A stretch of DNA of 64,000 nt from Picochlorum sp. 'celeri'. Taxonomy: Eukaryota > Chlorophyta > Trebouxiophyceae. The stretch spans positions 1,302,001 through 1,366,000 of the forward strand of contig JAACMV010000024.1 in the NCBI GenBank assembly GCA_010909725.1, in the 5' to 3' direction. The notes below the pieces were generated by a model. It was given only the letters and a program-made list of their open reading frames with translations, was not told the origin of the DNA and made no database searches. This document shows, piece after piece, positions 22,362 through 31,876 of this stretch (the first letter of the stretch is position 1; each line of letters starts with the position of its first letter). Position numbers and translations under genes: made by a program.

Positions 22362-23132
22362 ATGGCACCTTCGGCAACGGTCAAGAGGGAAATCACAGCA
22401 GCCCAAGGGTTTCTGGCGAAATCAGATGGGAAAGATAAATTATTAGCGACATTGCAATATGCAGCCATGTTCCTCTCTGCGGGTTCCCCTGGGGCTGCGA
22501 AAAAAGTGCAAGTGTCTCTGGCAACAGCTCGAAAGGCGTTTCGTATTATGAAACCCGTCGAGTCTATTCTACCGGTAGTGATGAATCCATCATTAGATTG
22601 GAGAAGACCTGTGTATGTGGAGATCTTGAAGAAGCTGAAATGTATTCTGATGGCGGTGTACTTTGGAGGGGACCATATTGTTTGGCTGAAACTGTCTGGG
22701 TTGATTGCAACAGACCCAAAGAAACAGAGCAGGTTTATAGAATTGGCTCAAAAGGCGTCTTTGTATGGATGGTTTGGAGGGTCTCTGTGTGGTATATTGA
22801 CAGAAATATATGATATACAGAATCTGTTGTCGAAAAAGTATGGAGAGACGGATGAGGCGTATGTCAAGAGGCAAAAAGAGCTTGAGCCAGAGTTGCGTCG
22901 GAGGGCGATTGTGTTGGTCCATGGTGTGTTCCAAGCGTTGTTGGCGGTAGGATTGTTGGGATTGAGGCCGTGGAAGCCTCGCACTGTCGGTTTGTTTGGA
23001 GTTGCGGCCAGTGCAATCAACTGCTACATGTTGTACCCTGCTGTGGATCGGTCTAGCTCTGATGCTTCTACTGCTACTACTACTGGAGCAGCAGGAGCGG
23101 GAGGGAAGACGGATGATAAGAAAGCGGCGTGA
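22362..23132 (+). CDS. PEX11: Peroxin 11
   Basis: Peroxisomal membrane protein that drives peroxisome elongation and division. 256 aa; start at 22362 lies in the favourable context ACCATGG. Family blocks are visible: DKLLATLQYAAMFLS near the N-terminus, the amphipathic helix KKVQVSLATARKAFRIMKPVE, then LKKLKCILMAVYFGGDHIVWLKLSGLI and a C-terminal segment with hydrophobic helices ending in PRTVGLFGVAASAINCYMLYPAV. The tail is Ser/Thr/Ala/Gly-rich with a basic end. It is divergent from the ankyrin-repeat gene with a short spacer. Confidence 0.9.
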   Translation: MAPSATVKREITAAQGFLAKSDGKDKLLATLQYAAMFLSAGSPGAAKKVQVSLATARKAFRIMKPVESILPVVMNPSLDWRRPVYVEILKKLKCILMAVYFGGDHIVWLKLSGLIATDPKKQSRFIELAQKASLYGWFGGSLCGILTEIYDIQNLLSKKYGETDEAYVKRQKELEPELRRRAIVLVHGVFQALLAVGLLGLRPWKPRTVGLFGVAASAINCYMLYPAVDRSSSDASTATTTGAAGAGGKTDDKKAA

Positions 23133-23483
23133 TTTTCGTACCACCAGGGAACTAAAGCAAATGCGTATTCCACCCAGTAAGGTACTTCTTTGTACTGTGA
23201 GTGGAGGCCCTGGTCATTACATCATATAATTATGGACAGCGGCGTGGCATACAGCGTCATCGTTTGAACTCGTCAGTAGTAATATTTAAAATAAAACCCG
23301 AGTCGAGTGTCGAAGACTCCATCAGAGGTTATATTGAGCCTCCCCACAGACGTTCGTTTGCAAACAATGGCAATTGCCCGGTCAAAATGGATATTGGAAC
23401 CCCCTCGGATGCGACATCCTGTTGTCCACGCGTGGATGCCAGTTGATTGAGATGCCATTTCGCCAAATATCCTCTTTTACTAC
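23133..23483. other. Intergenic with short palindromes
   Basis: About 350 bp without a gene. Contains 10-bp palindromes GTTTGCAAAC and GGCAATTGCC near 23357-23377 and, at 23405-23419, TCGGATGCGACATCC, which differs by one base from part of the hairpin at 6151-6166. This is the only sequence kinship I noticed between two of the intergenic elements. Confidence 0.45.
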
Positions 23484-23951
23484 ATGAATAAAACAAAATT
23501 TTGCCCATTTATGGAAAGACAGAGCGCCAAGATGAATATTATCGTTAGGGTTCTGCACCTGGTAATCGCAATCGTATTGCTGTCACCTCTGGTTGACATT
23601 CTTTTGCCAAATTGTGGCATGCAATCCGGAGATATCAAGAACCAAATGCTTTTTAATATTCCAAAGGTGCTCTTTGGAGGGATGCCACCGCCTCTAGAGG
23701 CTGAGAACTGGTTTTTCTACAGCGTGTCCGTAGCAATTGGTTCTTGTTATCTCCTCTGTGGTGCCACTGGTGACGAGGTCCTGGCCAGGTATCTCTGTTT
23801 CGCCAGAACCGTCGTTGGAATTATGAATCTTTCAATTGCTCACATGAGTCATCGCTCCAATTATGTTTTCGCAGTCATTGAATTTGTGTCTGCATTTGCT
23901 GTCTGGAAGACTCTGCCAGCACGGGGAGCCATGCACCACAAAAGGAATTAA
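23484..23951 (+). CDS. Small four-helix membrane protein, unknown
   Basis: 155 aa, or 139 aa if the internal Met at 23532 is used. Four hydrophobic segments: RVLHLVIAIVLLSPLVDILL, FFYSVSVAIGSCYLLCG, VVGIMNLSIAHMS and YVFAVIEFVSAFAVW, with a short basic tail (HHKRN). A KxxN-like or di-Lys retrieval signal is not clear. No family recognised. The fold could be DoxX-like or a small ER/vacuolar protein, but nothing decisive is present. Confidence 0.55.
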   Translation: MNKTKFCPFMERQSAKMNIIVRVLHLVIAIVLLSPLVDILLPNCGMQSGDIKNQMLFNIPKVLFGGMPPPLEAENWFFYSVSVAIGSCYLLCGATGDEVLARYLCFARTVVGIMNLSIAHMSHRSNYVFAVIEFVSAFAVWKTLPARGAMHHKRN

Positions 23952-24438
23952 TAATCAGACTTTTGCAAGTCGTGCAGTGTTTGATACTTTATATTTTTAT
24001 CAACCATAGGCTGCGGTGTCTCCTCTTTCTTTGCCAAAATGTACAGACGCACCCATCTCAGCAGGTCCTAACAATCCACCTAGGTGGATCCAGGCATGGA
24101 CGCAATGTCATGAATTCATGAGTGATTTGCCCATTCGAATGGGCATTCATGGGTGATTTGATCAAAAAAATTCCATCAGGATATCAGGCGCTTCATTTTG
24201 TAATAATATGGAGTTGACACGAATAAAAGCGTGATACATAACTACACCTGTTGTCCTTTACCGATGAAGAATGGTCTAGACCAGTACTGGTCTACTAGTA
24301 GATCTACTGGAGACTAGCCTAGGGCCACTAGTAGTTTGCAAATTGGGCCCGGGCCAATGGGGACGCATGTTTGGTAGATACTTTGTCCATACCGATTCAG
24401 CCTGTATTTATATTACAAATAACATTTGTAGTAACAGT
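23952..24438. promoter_or_regulatory. Palindrome-rich region upstream of proteasome beta5
   Basis: 487 bp with an exceptional number of perfect palindromes: ATCCACCTAGGTGGAT (24074-24089), TCATGAATTCATGA (24108-24121), TGCCCATTCGAATGGGCA (24128-24145), TAGACCAGTACTGGTCTA (24277-24294), TCTACTAGTAGA (24291-24302), AGTAGATCTACT (24297-24308). A 16-bp direct repeat, ATTCATGAGTGATTTG / ATTCATGGGTGATTTG, flanks the third palindrome. Near 24343-24357 two CCAAT boxes face each other around GCCCGGGC, which also gives TGGGCC site-II-like elements known from plant housekeeping promoters. No coding gene is supported. Confidence 0.7.
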
Positions 24439-25266
24439 ATGAGTGGAATGCGTTTAGATTTGAGTCATGTGGCGCCGAGGAGCGTTCGACAACACCATCG
24501 TGATGATGAAACCCACGACCTGTCTGTGTCAGTAGATCGGTTTCAGATGCCTGATGTGGATGATTTTGATACATTTGAACGTGAAGTAGTGGAATATGTC
24601 AAGCCAAATCACGGAACGACGACGCTTGGGTTTATTTTCAACGGAGGGATCATCATAGCTGTTGATTCCCGTGCGAGTCAGGGATCATATATTTCTTCTC
24701 AATCTGTGAAAAAGGTTATTGAAATTAATCCATTTTTGCTGGGAACGATGGCTGGTGGTGCTGCTGACTGTCAGTTTTGGGAGCGTAACTTGGGGAGACA
24801 GTGTCGGTTGTATGAATTGAATCATGGGAAGAGGATTACTGTGCGTGCGGCGTCAAAGTTGCTGGCGAATACGGTGTATTCATATAGAGGAAGTGGTTTA
24901 TCTATGGGTACTATGGTTGCGGGGTGGGATGCGACCGGGCCTGGGTTGTATTATGTGGATTCAGATGGACAGCGGACTGGAGGCAAGGTGTTTTCTGTAG
25001 GGTCTGGTTCCTTGTATGCGTATGGTGTGTTGGATGAAGGGTATTCGTGGGATTTAAGTGTGGAGGATGCGATTGAGTTGGGACAGAGGGCGATTTATCA
25101 TGCCACGTTTAGAGATGCTGCGTCTGGTGGGTGTGTGAGTGTATATCATGTGACGGAGAATGGGTGGACAAAGATGCGTGGGGAGGAGGTTGGTGATTTG
25201 CATTACAAATATTATGCGACGCCGGAGGATCATCCGACAAAGATTGTGGATCCATTGCGTATATAA
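24439..25266 (+). CDS. 20S proteasome beta5 subunit
   Basis: Chymotrypsin-like catalytic subunit of the 20S core particle. 275 aa. A propeptide of about 57 residues ends in HG; cleavage before TTTLGFIF exposes the catalytic Thr1. Family marks: [77 protein letters not shown]. The ATG at 24439 is chosen since upstream in-frame codons give an unrelated hydrophobic lead that overlaps the promoter elements. Converges on NCA2/DGS1 with only 34 bp between stops. Confidence 0.96.
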   Translation: MSGMRLDLSHVAPRSVRQHHRDDETHDLSVSVDRFQMPDVDDFDTFEREVVEYVKPNHGTTTLGFIFNGGIIIAVDSRASQGSYISSQSVKKVIEINPFLLGTMAGGAADCQFWERNLGRQCRLYELNHGKRITVRAASKLLANTVYSYRGSGLSMGTMVAGWDATGPGLYYVDSDGQRTGGKVFSVGSGSLYAYGVLDEGYSWDLSVEDAIELGQRAIYHATFRDAASGGCVSVYHVTENGWTKMRGEEVGDLHYKYYATPEDHPTKIVDPLRI

Positions 25267-25300
25267 TAATGTACTATATATAGTAAGATGTAAAGATGCT

Positions 25301-27487
25301 TTATCGTTGATAGATGGAGTAGACTCGGAGCATACGTGCAGCTGATCTCAGTTTTATTTCTGGGCTCATCTGGGATGCCAATGCGAGCATGTCTGCTCTC
25401 AATCGCATCCATTCTTCGTTGGCGCTGCGTCGTAAGAGTCCCTTGTGGCGTTCGAACAAGAGTTCTGTTTCATCAAATGCGACTGCAAGTCTATACCAGA
25501 ATTCTCCAATCTGCTCTAATGATGGCATTGTTGATGGCGATGGACCGATGTCTCCGACATCGACTCGTGTGTTACTCTGTTGTGGAACGAGGGATTCCAG
25601 TGACCGTTCCACGTCAATCATGGCAAGCCTGGATCCGGCAGCTTCTCGCCGAGGATCTGGTGGGGCAGGCGTCAAGAATCGACCGAGGGCATACAAGCAC
25701 GCGCCTCCCATGATGAAGGCGGGAATGGCAGCCACCAGAGAGATGGAAAGCTCATTTGCTTTTAAAATCTGATCAATCTCTAGCATGGCCGACTCGGTAT
25801 CAACCTTCATTTTCTGCACCTGGATGAGCAAGGACCGCATCAAGTCACCTGCAACAAGGTTTTTGATGGGCCGTTTGAGCTCATTTTCATATGAATGCAT
25901 CATCACCTCCATGCCTTCGAGAACAGAGTCTTCGCCATCAACAGAATTCGAAACCGCTACTGGTAGAGCAGTCTTCTTCTTCCTCTGCATGTCTTGTTTG
26001 AACTCTTGCAGCATTCTTTTTAGACTGTCTCTGTCAGCTTCATATTCCTCAATGGACACAATCGAGGGGCGGCGACGGAAGGTATTAAACAGCTCACCCT
26101 GTAAGTTCTCAAGTGGTTCGATAACGTGAGATGACCATGCTGATTGGACGGCTTTTGCTGATGTTCGGACCCAGTTTTCTAAATCTTTGCTTCCACACAC
26201 TGGGCTGTGTTTAATAACAAAGACACATCCATACGCGCACCCTAAGGCAACAGCACTATACCGTATCCAATGCTGTTGCGCCATTGTTGGCATCTTCATC
26301 CATTTGGGTATGTTGACCAGTGGGCGGGTTCGTTGCAATTGGAAACACACTGCATGAGCAGACCACAGAGCATCATGCACTGTCAATGTTGTGCTCTGCT
26401 GTGGTGGCAGATACCCGACGGTACGTTGGGCCTTCCTCAAAACAGCATCTGACGACTGATCGTGTATATATCCAGACGTTGCCCGAGTTAGCACGCTCAT
26501 TTGTGGAGACAACGGATGCGTGACATCAGTTTGTGTCCAAATCTTTTTCAATTTGGTCACTCCCAATGCCTTCAACAATGTCTGAGAGAATATTGCTCTA
26601 TCCTCTGCATTTTCGGCAGGCCTGTGAACCAAAGATTGAGCCTTTAGAACATCATCAGATTTGCTTTTCAATGTGTCAAATGTATCAATGACTGACAGCA
26701 TGGCACATCTCACAGCATGCTCTGTACGCCCAAAGAGTGTCTCATCATCGCCCCCTGTGCCCATGGACATGGTATCATCATTATTACTTGGACTCTGCTC
26801 TGACGGAGGCGCACTCTCCGCCGTATCTTCCAAATCCTGATTGCGATCGTCATACTCATCAAGTCCAGCCTTGTTCAAATACAGACTTGATGCAGATTCA
26901 TGCACCGATGCAACAGCCTCACACAATGCCGCCCTCAATACTCTAAACAACAATACCCGGGCCTCTACCAATTCAGTATCATACGATTCAGCCTGAGGAT
27001 GCGACTCGTTACCCTCCGCAGAACGCCCCCTCAATCTTGATGCAAGCTGCTGTATCATGTAGACCATCTTCTCAGCAAACGCAACAGGACCTCGTCGAAG
27101 CAACGCAAACCAAAAATGACCTCCTCGTTCAAGACGACGGTTCCAAAATTCGAGATTCTGATCAACAATTGACAACTGGGCCAACAGTCGCCCAGAGGCA
27201 ACCTGTGCAACTTGCAATGCATGCAACCAGCTTGCTGCAACCTGCTCCTCCCTAGGCGTCGTTGCAGCTCGCTGCAAGGCAAAATAAATGCTCTGAGCTT
27301 TACTCTCATCTATACCAGATACTGGTAAATTATACCGAGCCCTCCCATCTCGACCAGTCAGAGGATGCACCGTCTTCAGAACGATGAACCGAGCAAACGT
27401 CAAGGGGAGCTTTATCAGGCGGAACGGGATAAGTATAATTGTCGCCGCTCCATTGGCCCCCCGTCGTCCGAAACCCCCTGATGACAT
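25301..27487 (-). CDS. NCA2/DGS1-like mitochondrial outer-membrane protein
   Basis: 728 aa, single exon, start ATG at 27487. Related to yeast Nca2 and plant DGS1 (digalactosyldiacylglycerol1 suppressor), proteins of the mitochondrial outer membrane linked to lipid supply and organelle contacts. The diagnostic C-terminal block is clear: ELKRPIKNLVAGDLMRSLLIQVQKMKVDTESAMLEID, then the hydrophobic helix LVAAIPAFIMGGACLYALGRF. Another hydrophobic segment is YSAVALGCAYGCVFVIKH near residue 420. The N-terminus has hydrophobic and basic residues. The middle holds an acidic low-complexity insert. Confidence 0.88.
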   Translation of the reverse strand: MSSGGFGRRGANGAATIILIPFRLIKLPLTFARFIVLKTVHPLTGRDGRARYNLPVSGIDESKAQSIYFALQRAATTPREEQVAASWLHALQVAQVASGRLLAQLSIVDQNLEFWNRRLERGGHFWFALLRRGPVAFAEKMVYMIQQLASRLRGRSAEGNESHPQAESYDTELVEARVLLFRVLRAALCEAVASVHESASSLYLNKAGLDEYDDRNQDLEDTAESAPPSEQSPSNNDDTMSMGTGGDDETLFGRTEHAVRCAMLSVIDTFDTLKSKSDDVLKAQSLVHRPAENAEDRAIFSQTLLKALGVTKLKKIWTQTDVTHPLSPQMSVLTRATSGYIHDQSSDAVLRKAQRTVGYLPPQQSTTLTVHDALWSAHAVCFQLQRTRPLVNIPKWMKMPTMAQQHWIRYSAVALGCAYGCVFVIKHSPVCGSKDLENWVRTSAKAVQSAWSSHVIEPLENLQGELFNTFRRRPSIVSIEEYEADRDSLKRMLQEFKQDMQRKKKTALPVAVSNSVDGEDSVLEGMEVMMHSYENELKRPIKNLVAGDLMRSLLIQVQKMKVDTESAMLEIDQILKANELSISLVAAIPAFIMGGACLYALGRFLTPAPPDPRREAAGSRLAMIDVERSLESLVPQQSNTRVDVGDIGPSPSTMPSLEQIGEFWYRLAVAFDETELLFERHKGLLRRSANEEWMRLRADMLALASQMSPEIKLRSAARMLRVYSIYQR

Positions 27488-27978
27488 ATTTTCAACATGT
27501 ATCGCAGATCCTTGCTGTGTCGCTTTAGTTTACTGGATTGAACCTTGCTTTTTTCTTCGACCAGTTGGCATCAAGACTAAAACCCATGGTGTATCCTGCT
27601 CTGAGTAGAATTCCTTGCATCCACAGTAATTTATATTGAAAACTAGTTTTTATGAAATGGATTTTGGTGCATCAGACTCTGAGAGCCTGTAGCAACCGTA
27701 GAATTCCGATCAAACATCCAATATCGAAATACGGAATGATCGGAAGCAACATATTGCCATGTAATGCGGAATTCTGTCGCTACAGAAATATTATTCACAG
27801 TATTATTTCGTAGTATATCCATATAAAGGGTGTTTGGGGAATATTGTGGCGTGTTATTGAAAAGTCGTTGGGTGGTCGTTGTTGTTTCAGAACAAGAGTC
27901 CTTTACGCAGTATCCTATCTACCTAAATTGACTGATACGAATACTTATTTAATATTCCCATATTGAAACGCACGCAGA
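27488..27978. promoter_or_regulatory. Divergent promoter with long inverted repeat
   Basis: 491 bp between head-to-head genes (NCA2/DGS1 and the kinesin-like gene). A roughly 100-bp imperfect inverted repeat occupies 27687-27785 and is listed separately. The rest is A+T-rich without coding content. Confidence 0.5.
27687..27785. repeat. Imperfect inverted repeat, ~99 bp hairpin
   Basis: Left arm CTGTAGC (27687-27693) and AGAATTCCG (27700-27708) mirror CGGAATTCT (27767-27775) and GCTACAG (27779-27785). An inner pair CCGATC (27706-27711) / GATCGG (27738-27743) is an alternative fold. It could be a MITE remnant or a structured regulatory element; no target duplication is obvious. Confidence 0.65.
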
Positions 27979-30489
27979 ATGATGCGAGAACATTCTGGGC
28001 AGGGTGGTTTAGCAACGACACGGGTGGTGGCTACCCACGCTGTTCCAGACAAGAGCATTATTGACTTGGCATACGATCTCTCTCACCTGGATGATACCAA
28101 CATATGGCCGTCGCAGGCGGAGATGATTGTGCCTGAAGGCGAGGTGATGGATGAGTTTGTTCAGAGATCCATTCTGGAGTGGATGGACCATGGGTGCCAT
28201 GCAAGCATTGTGCCTCTTGATGGCAGAGATGGGGATCAGATGGAGTGGATGGTATCCATGATTGAATCTGTTGCTCGTGGAATGATGGTTCGAAAGGTGA
28301 AAAGGGCAACGAGGGTGGGGTCTGGGAGTCGACAGAGTGCATCTGGGGAGTTGAAGGTTGGCATTGTTTGGAAGCGGGCTGATGGACAGGATTCTGACGC
28401 GATTATAGGGCGGAGTAGAAATTCAAGTGGGAGTAGCAGCGGCACGAGTACGCATGGATTGCAGGGTGCGTGGCCGAGGGCTGTTGTCCAGGTGGGCAGT
28501 GCAGTGTCAGGTGGAGGAAATGAGAATGATGAACGCAGAGCGAGTGAGAGCATTGGCCATGTGATGCAGTTTCTGATCGATTCTAAGAGGAGGAGGATAC
28601 GAGAGGATTCTGTCGTCTCGTTGGTGATGTACGATGAAGGGGACTGTGTGTTTGCCATGCTTCACTTTGTCGTTGCTCGGACACGAACTTCTTTCACAAA
28701 CATGGTTAGTTTAATCGAAGAAATAGGAGCGTTACATTCGAGGAAAAAAGCAGGAGATTACGTTCTTAAAAGTGCACAGTATTCTCCGTTGAACATGATT
28801 GCAGCACCGATTGTTGGGGGGAATACAAAACTTTTTATTGCACCATATAGTAAGAGTGATGGGGATGACATGTCGTTCGTCTCCAGCATTCTTTCGGTAT
28901 GCTCGAGCTCACAGACTCTTCGAACAGATATTATATGGTGTGATGCGTATTCGTCGGTGCCATCGATTCCGGCAACAGGGAGCCCCCAGCAGAGTGCATA
29001 CACTCCAGGAAGTGATTGGATTACTGTTGATGTTGATGGGCATGAAACAACGACAAAGAGCTTGCAGACGGCGTCTTTTTTACATTCTCCATCTATCGAG
29101 TCCATGAAAGAAAGTTTGAAGCTTCGATCATCTCAAACGTTGAACGAAGCGGTGAAAAGTGCCATGAAGCAAATGGCAAAGGAAGAATCTCCTACGCTGG
29201 CTGCCCGCCTTGATCATGAGCAGCCTGGCGATGATGTGCATGAGAAGAGGACGCTCGAGTTTCCATCGTTACGATCGTCATGGAACAGCAATGGAGATGT
29301 ACATGGGCGTCGAAACCCTTTGGGACGGGCTTTATTTGGAGGATCTTTCAGAAAAGCTCCATGGAAACCCACGCGGGAATTCTCACCACATAGGATATCA
29401 AGGGACGTTTTCAGTAATATTCCAAGTGCAGAAGATGCTCGCCAGGAATCAAAGACATCCTTATCATTGAATAACAATGTATCTACACAAGCTGACAGTG
29501 AAGATGATGGAGTGCCAGAATTCGTCGAGTCTGAGTATCTTGTGCATAGTGCAACACCATCAAAGGCCTCTGACGGCCACGCTGATGCGCCTTGCTCATG
29601 TGAGGAAAAGGAAGAAGAACCAACATCATGCAATGTTCGAGACGAAGTACGATTGGAAATAGAGCGACATGTGAATGAAAAATTACTCCAGACGATTCAA
29701 GAGCTGGAACAGAAATTAGAATGGTCTGAAATTCAAAGGTTCCAGTTGGAGCACTCCAACCAGACGTCAGAGGACGTCATCCTTCAGGACATGGAATGCC
29801 ACGACGCTACATCCATGTTGAAAGCGCTTCGCGAGGAAAGAAAGTCTTCCAAAAAGATGGAGCAAGAAGTTGCATCTGCCAAGCATGACAAACTTGCCCT
29901 GGAAGTTGAGATTGCATCAAAGGATAAGGAAATCTCGTTGCTGAGAGCACGAGTACATGCCCTTGAAAACCAGTCGGACCTTTCAGTCGCATTCAAGCTC
30001 TGTGAAGATGCCCTCGAGTCGGCACAGGAAGAAGCGAGACGACTCCGATGCGAAAACACCCATCTGAGCCAGCAGCTCATGACCATTGAGGTGTCAAACA
30101 TGCTCTCCTCGTACGCACCAATCCTCCCACAAGATGAAGACTATGATGTCGACAGCGCAGAGGGGAGAATTATTTATGAATTGAGCGAGAAAGTAAAGTC
30201 AATGCAGCAGCAACTGGCCAAGGTTGAGCAGCAAAAGGAAGACACAATGCAGCAGCTGGAGCAATGCCAACGACAGGCCAGAAGCGTCCATGTGAATAAG
30301 AAAATCGCGAACGAGGCACTCCGACGAGCATCACAGCTCCAGAAGAAACTTGATACTGTACAAGAGGAAGCACGTAGACAAGGCCTAGCAATGGCAGATA
30401 CAATAGCCATGTATGAAGAGAGGATGCAGCAGCAACACATGGCCTACGCCCTGCCACATCACCATCCAACCAACGGCATCACCGTATGA
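27979..30489 (+). CDS. Kinesin-like protein with degenerate motor domain
   Basis: 836 aa, single exon. The first ~310 residues follow the order of kinesin motor blocks but lack the catalytic motifs. EGEVMDEFVQRSILEWMDHGCHASIVPLDGRDGDQMEWM aligns with the stretch leading into the P-loop, yet GQTGSGKT is replaced by GRDGDQME (residues 82-89). SRSH (switch I) and DLAGSE (switch II) are absent. MVSLIEEIGALHSRKKAGDYVLKSAQYSPLN and GGNTKLFIAPYS (280-291) match the LGxVIxAL...HIPYRxSKLT...GGNxKTxxIxxISP blocks. The C-terminus (about 560-830) is coiled coil. Probably non-motile, binding microtubules or partners. The homology call is by motif order only. Confidence 0.5.
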   Translation: MMREHSGQGGLATTRVVATHAVPDKSIIDLAYDLSHLDDTNIWPSQAEMIVPEGEVMDEFVQRSILEWMDHGCHASIVPLDGRDGDQMEWMVSMIESVARGMMVRKVKRATRVGSGSRQSASGELKVGIVWKRADGQDSDAIIGRSRNSSGSSSGTSTHGLQGAWPRAVVQVGSAVSGGGNENDERRASESIGHVMQFLIDSKRRRIREDSVVSLVMYDEGDCVFAMLHFVVARTRTSFTNMVSLIEEIGALHSRKKAGDYVLKSAQYSPLNMIAAPIVGGNTKLFIAPYSKSDGDDMSFVSSILSVCSSSQTLRTDIIWCDAYSSVPSIPATGSPQQSAYTPGSDWITVDVDGHETTTKSLQTASFLHSPSIESMKESLKLRSSQTLNEAVKSAMKQMAKEESPTLAARLDHEQPGDDVHEKRTLEFPSLRSSWNSNGDVHGRRNPLGRALFGGSFRKAPWKPTREFSPHRISRDVFSNIPSAEDARQESKTSLSLNNNVSTQADSEDDGVPEFVESEYLVHSATPSKASDGHADAPCSCEEKEEEPTSCNVRDEVRLEIERHVNEKLLQTIQELEQKLEWSEIQRFQLEHSNQTSEDVILQDMECHDATSMLKALREERKSSKKMEQEVASAKHDKLALEVEIASKDKEISLLRARVHALENQSDLSVAFKLCEDALESAQEEARRLRCENTHLSQQLMTIEVSNMLSSYAPILPQDEDYDVDSAEGRIIYELSEKVKSMQQQLAKVEQQKEDTMQQLEQCQRQARSVHVNKKIANEALRRASQLQKKLDTVQEEARRQGLAMADTIAMYEERMQQQHMAYALPHHHPTNGITV

Positions 30490-30511
30490 TTTTTTGTTCG
30501 CATGCAATATA

Positions 30512-31548
30512 TTACAGGGTTGCTTCTACTTCATCTAATGATAAATATCCAGCTTTGACTCTATTTCTAGACACGCATTCTCTATCATTCGCAGCGCATG
30601 GCTCGCAATGCCCACATGCATGCCGACATGTTCCCAAGTGAAACGCATCTCCCAACATGTACTTGGGATTCCGTTCGCACTCACCCTGCTTTGCCCACAA
30701 TTCACACGTGTCATCATAATCTTCGCAATGATCAGGGAAACGAGGCACATCTATATCCTTTCCTAAAGATTCCGGCCGAAATGGTGCTGTGTGAATCCAA
30801 ATAGTCCCAGTCCACTTGACCCCCGTGATCACTGGACACCCAGTGTGGAGTCCAGCTGGATCGCTCGACCCGTCCGGCTTCAAACTATAAAACAACAGCG
30901 CATCACCCTTTTTCGGCTTCACAGCAACCGCACCTTCTGCACACGCACTGAGAGACTGCCCCTGGCCTGGTGCTGTCCTCACGCCCCCACCTCCATTTCG
31001 TGTCTGCACACACATTCTTCTTGTATTATTATTACCAACAACAATCATGCATGGAGATTATCACTGCATACCTTTGGAAACGCCGTCTCGCCACCCTCCT
31101 CCACATCACTTAGATATAAAATCACAGTAGCCATCCGAGGGGTATCCTCAATCAAAGAATCATAGTGCTCTCCATACTTTTGGCCATGAGCATACCGCAA
31201 CACCTGCATATCCTCCTGATGCGACAGATTCAACTGCGTCCAAAACGCAACCCTCTTCTGAACCTCTCCAATGATTGGATCCTGCAACCGAGACAAAAAC
31301 GTCCCATAACTGGTCCGAATACTATCCTCAACGTCCCCTCCGTTCCTCCCAACCACCGTGGACCGATGCATCAGTGGCTTTCCTACTCGTATAATATGGT
31401 CCGCTTCCTCCATAGATATAAAATTATGATATAAAAAAGCCCTTGGAGACCAAGACAACGTCTCTATCCAAGGCGCTTGTGACGAATCACCCAACCCTGT
31501 TGTCACAGCGAGGCTGACTGTCATCAACAAGAATGTCAACCAAACCAT
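30512..31548 (-). CDS. Prolyl 4-hydroxylase with C-terminal ShKT domain
   Basis: ER/Golgi Fe(II)- and 2-oxoglutarate-dependent enzyme hydroxylating prolines in cell-wall or secreted proteins. Two exons, 31072-31548 and 30512-31003, joined over a 68-bp GTATGC...GTGCAG intron; 322 aa. Signal peptide or anchor MVWLTFLLMTVSLAVTTG. Catalytic HxD in KYGEHYDSL, and GLHTGCPVITGVKWTGTIWIH provides the distal His and the 2-oxoglutarate Lys. GDALLFYSLKPDG is the conserved DSBH strand. A Cys-rich ShKT module (about residues 240-280: CEDYDDTCELWAKQGECERNP...CRHACGHC) follows, as in plant-type P4Hs. Start at 31548 is the first ATG; tail-to-tail with the kinesin-like gene (22 bp apart). Confidence 0.94.
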
Positions 31549-31876
31549 CTCTAAATTTCTAAATAAATTCAACGTTGTTCATCTGGAGATGGAATCCCTG
31601 TGGTCTATTAGTATCTGTATCGGAGACACCTCGTGTGCTTCTTATGAGCTCGGGTAGTGTCTGCAAAAGTTTCCTAATTCAAGGTGCGTCGTCGTTCGAC
31701 TGAAGTGTTACAAAAAAAGGTGAATCTTTTTTTAAAATACAGGAACAGGGATTTTCATACACACAGTGTCCAAAGATGATGTCACACTGCATCAAGAGTC
31801 TTCATTGAAGACTCAATGGCCAGTGCCATGGCATGATGGATCTGATGATCAGAGATGATGGCATTGTTCCAATCCT
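31549..31876. promoter_or_regulatory. Intergenic with clustered hairpins
   Basis: 328 bp upstream of the hydroxylase. Clustered inverted repeats: GAGTCTTCA-t-TGAAGACTC (31796-31814), TGCCATGGCA (31824-31833), TCTGAT-g-ATCAGA (31841-31853). These lie next to the 3' end of the Asp-tailed gene and might act in its 3' processing. No gene. Confidence 0.5.
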
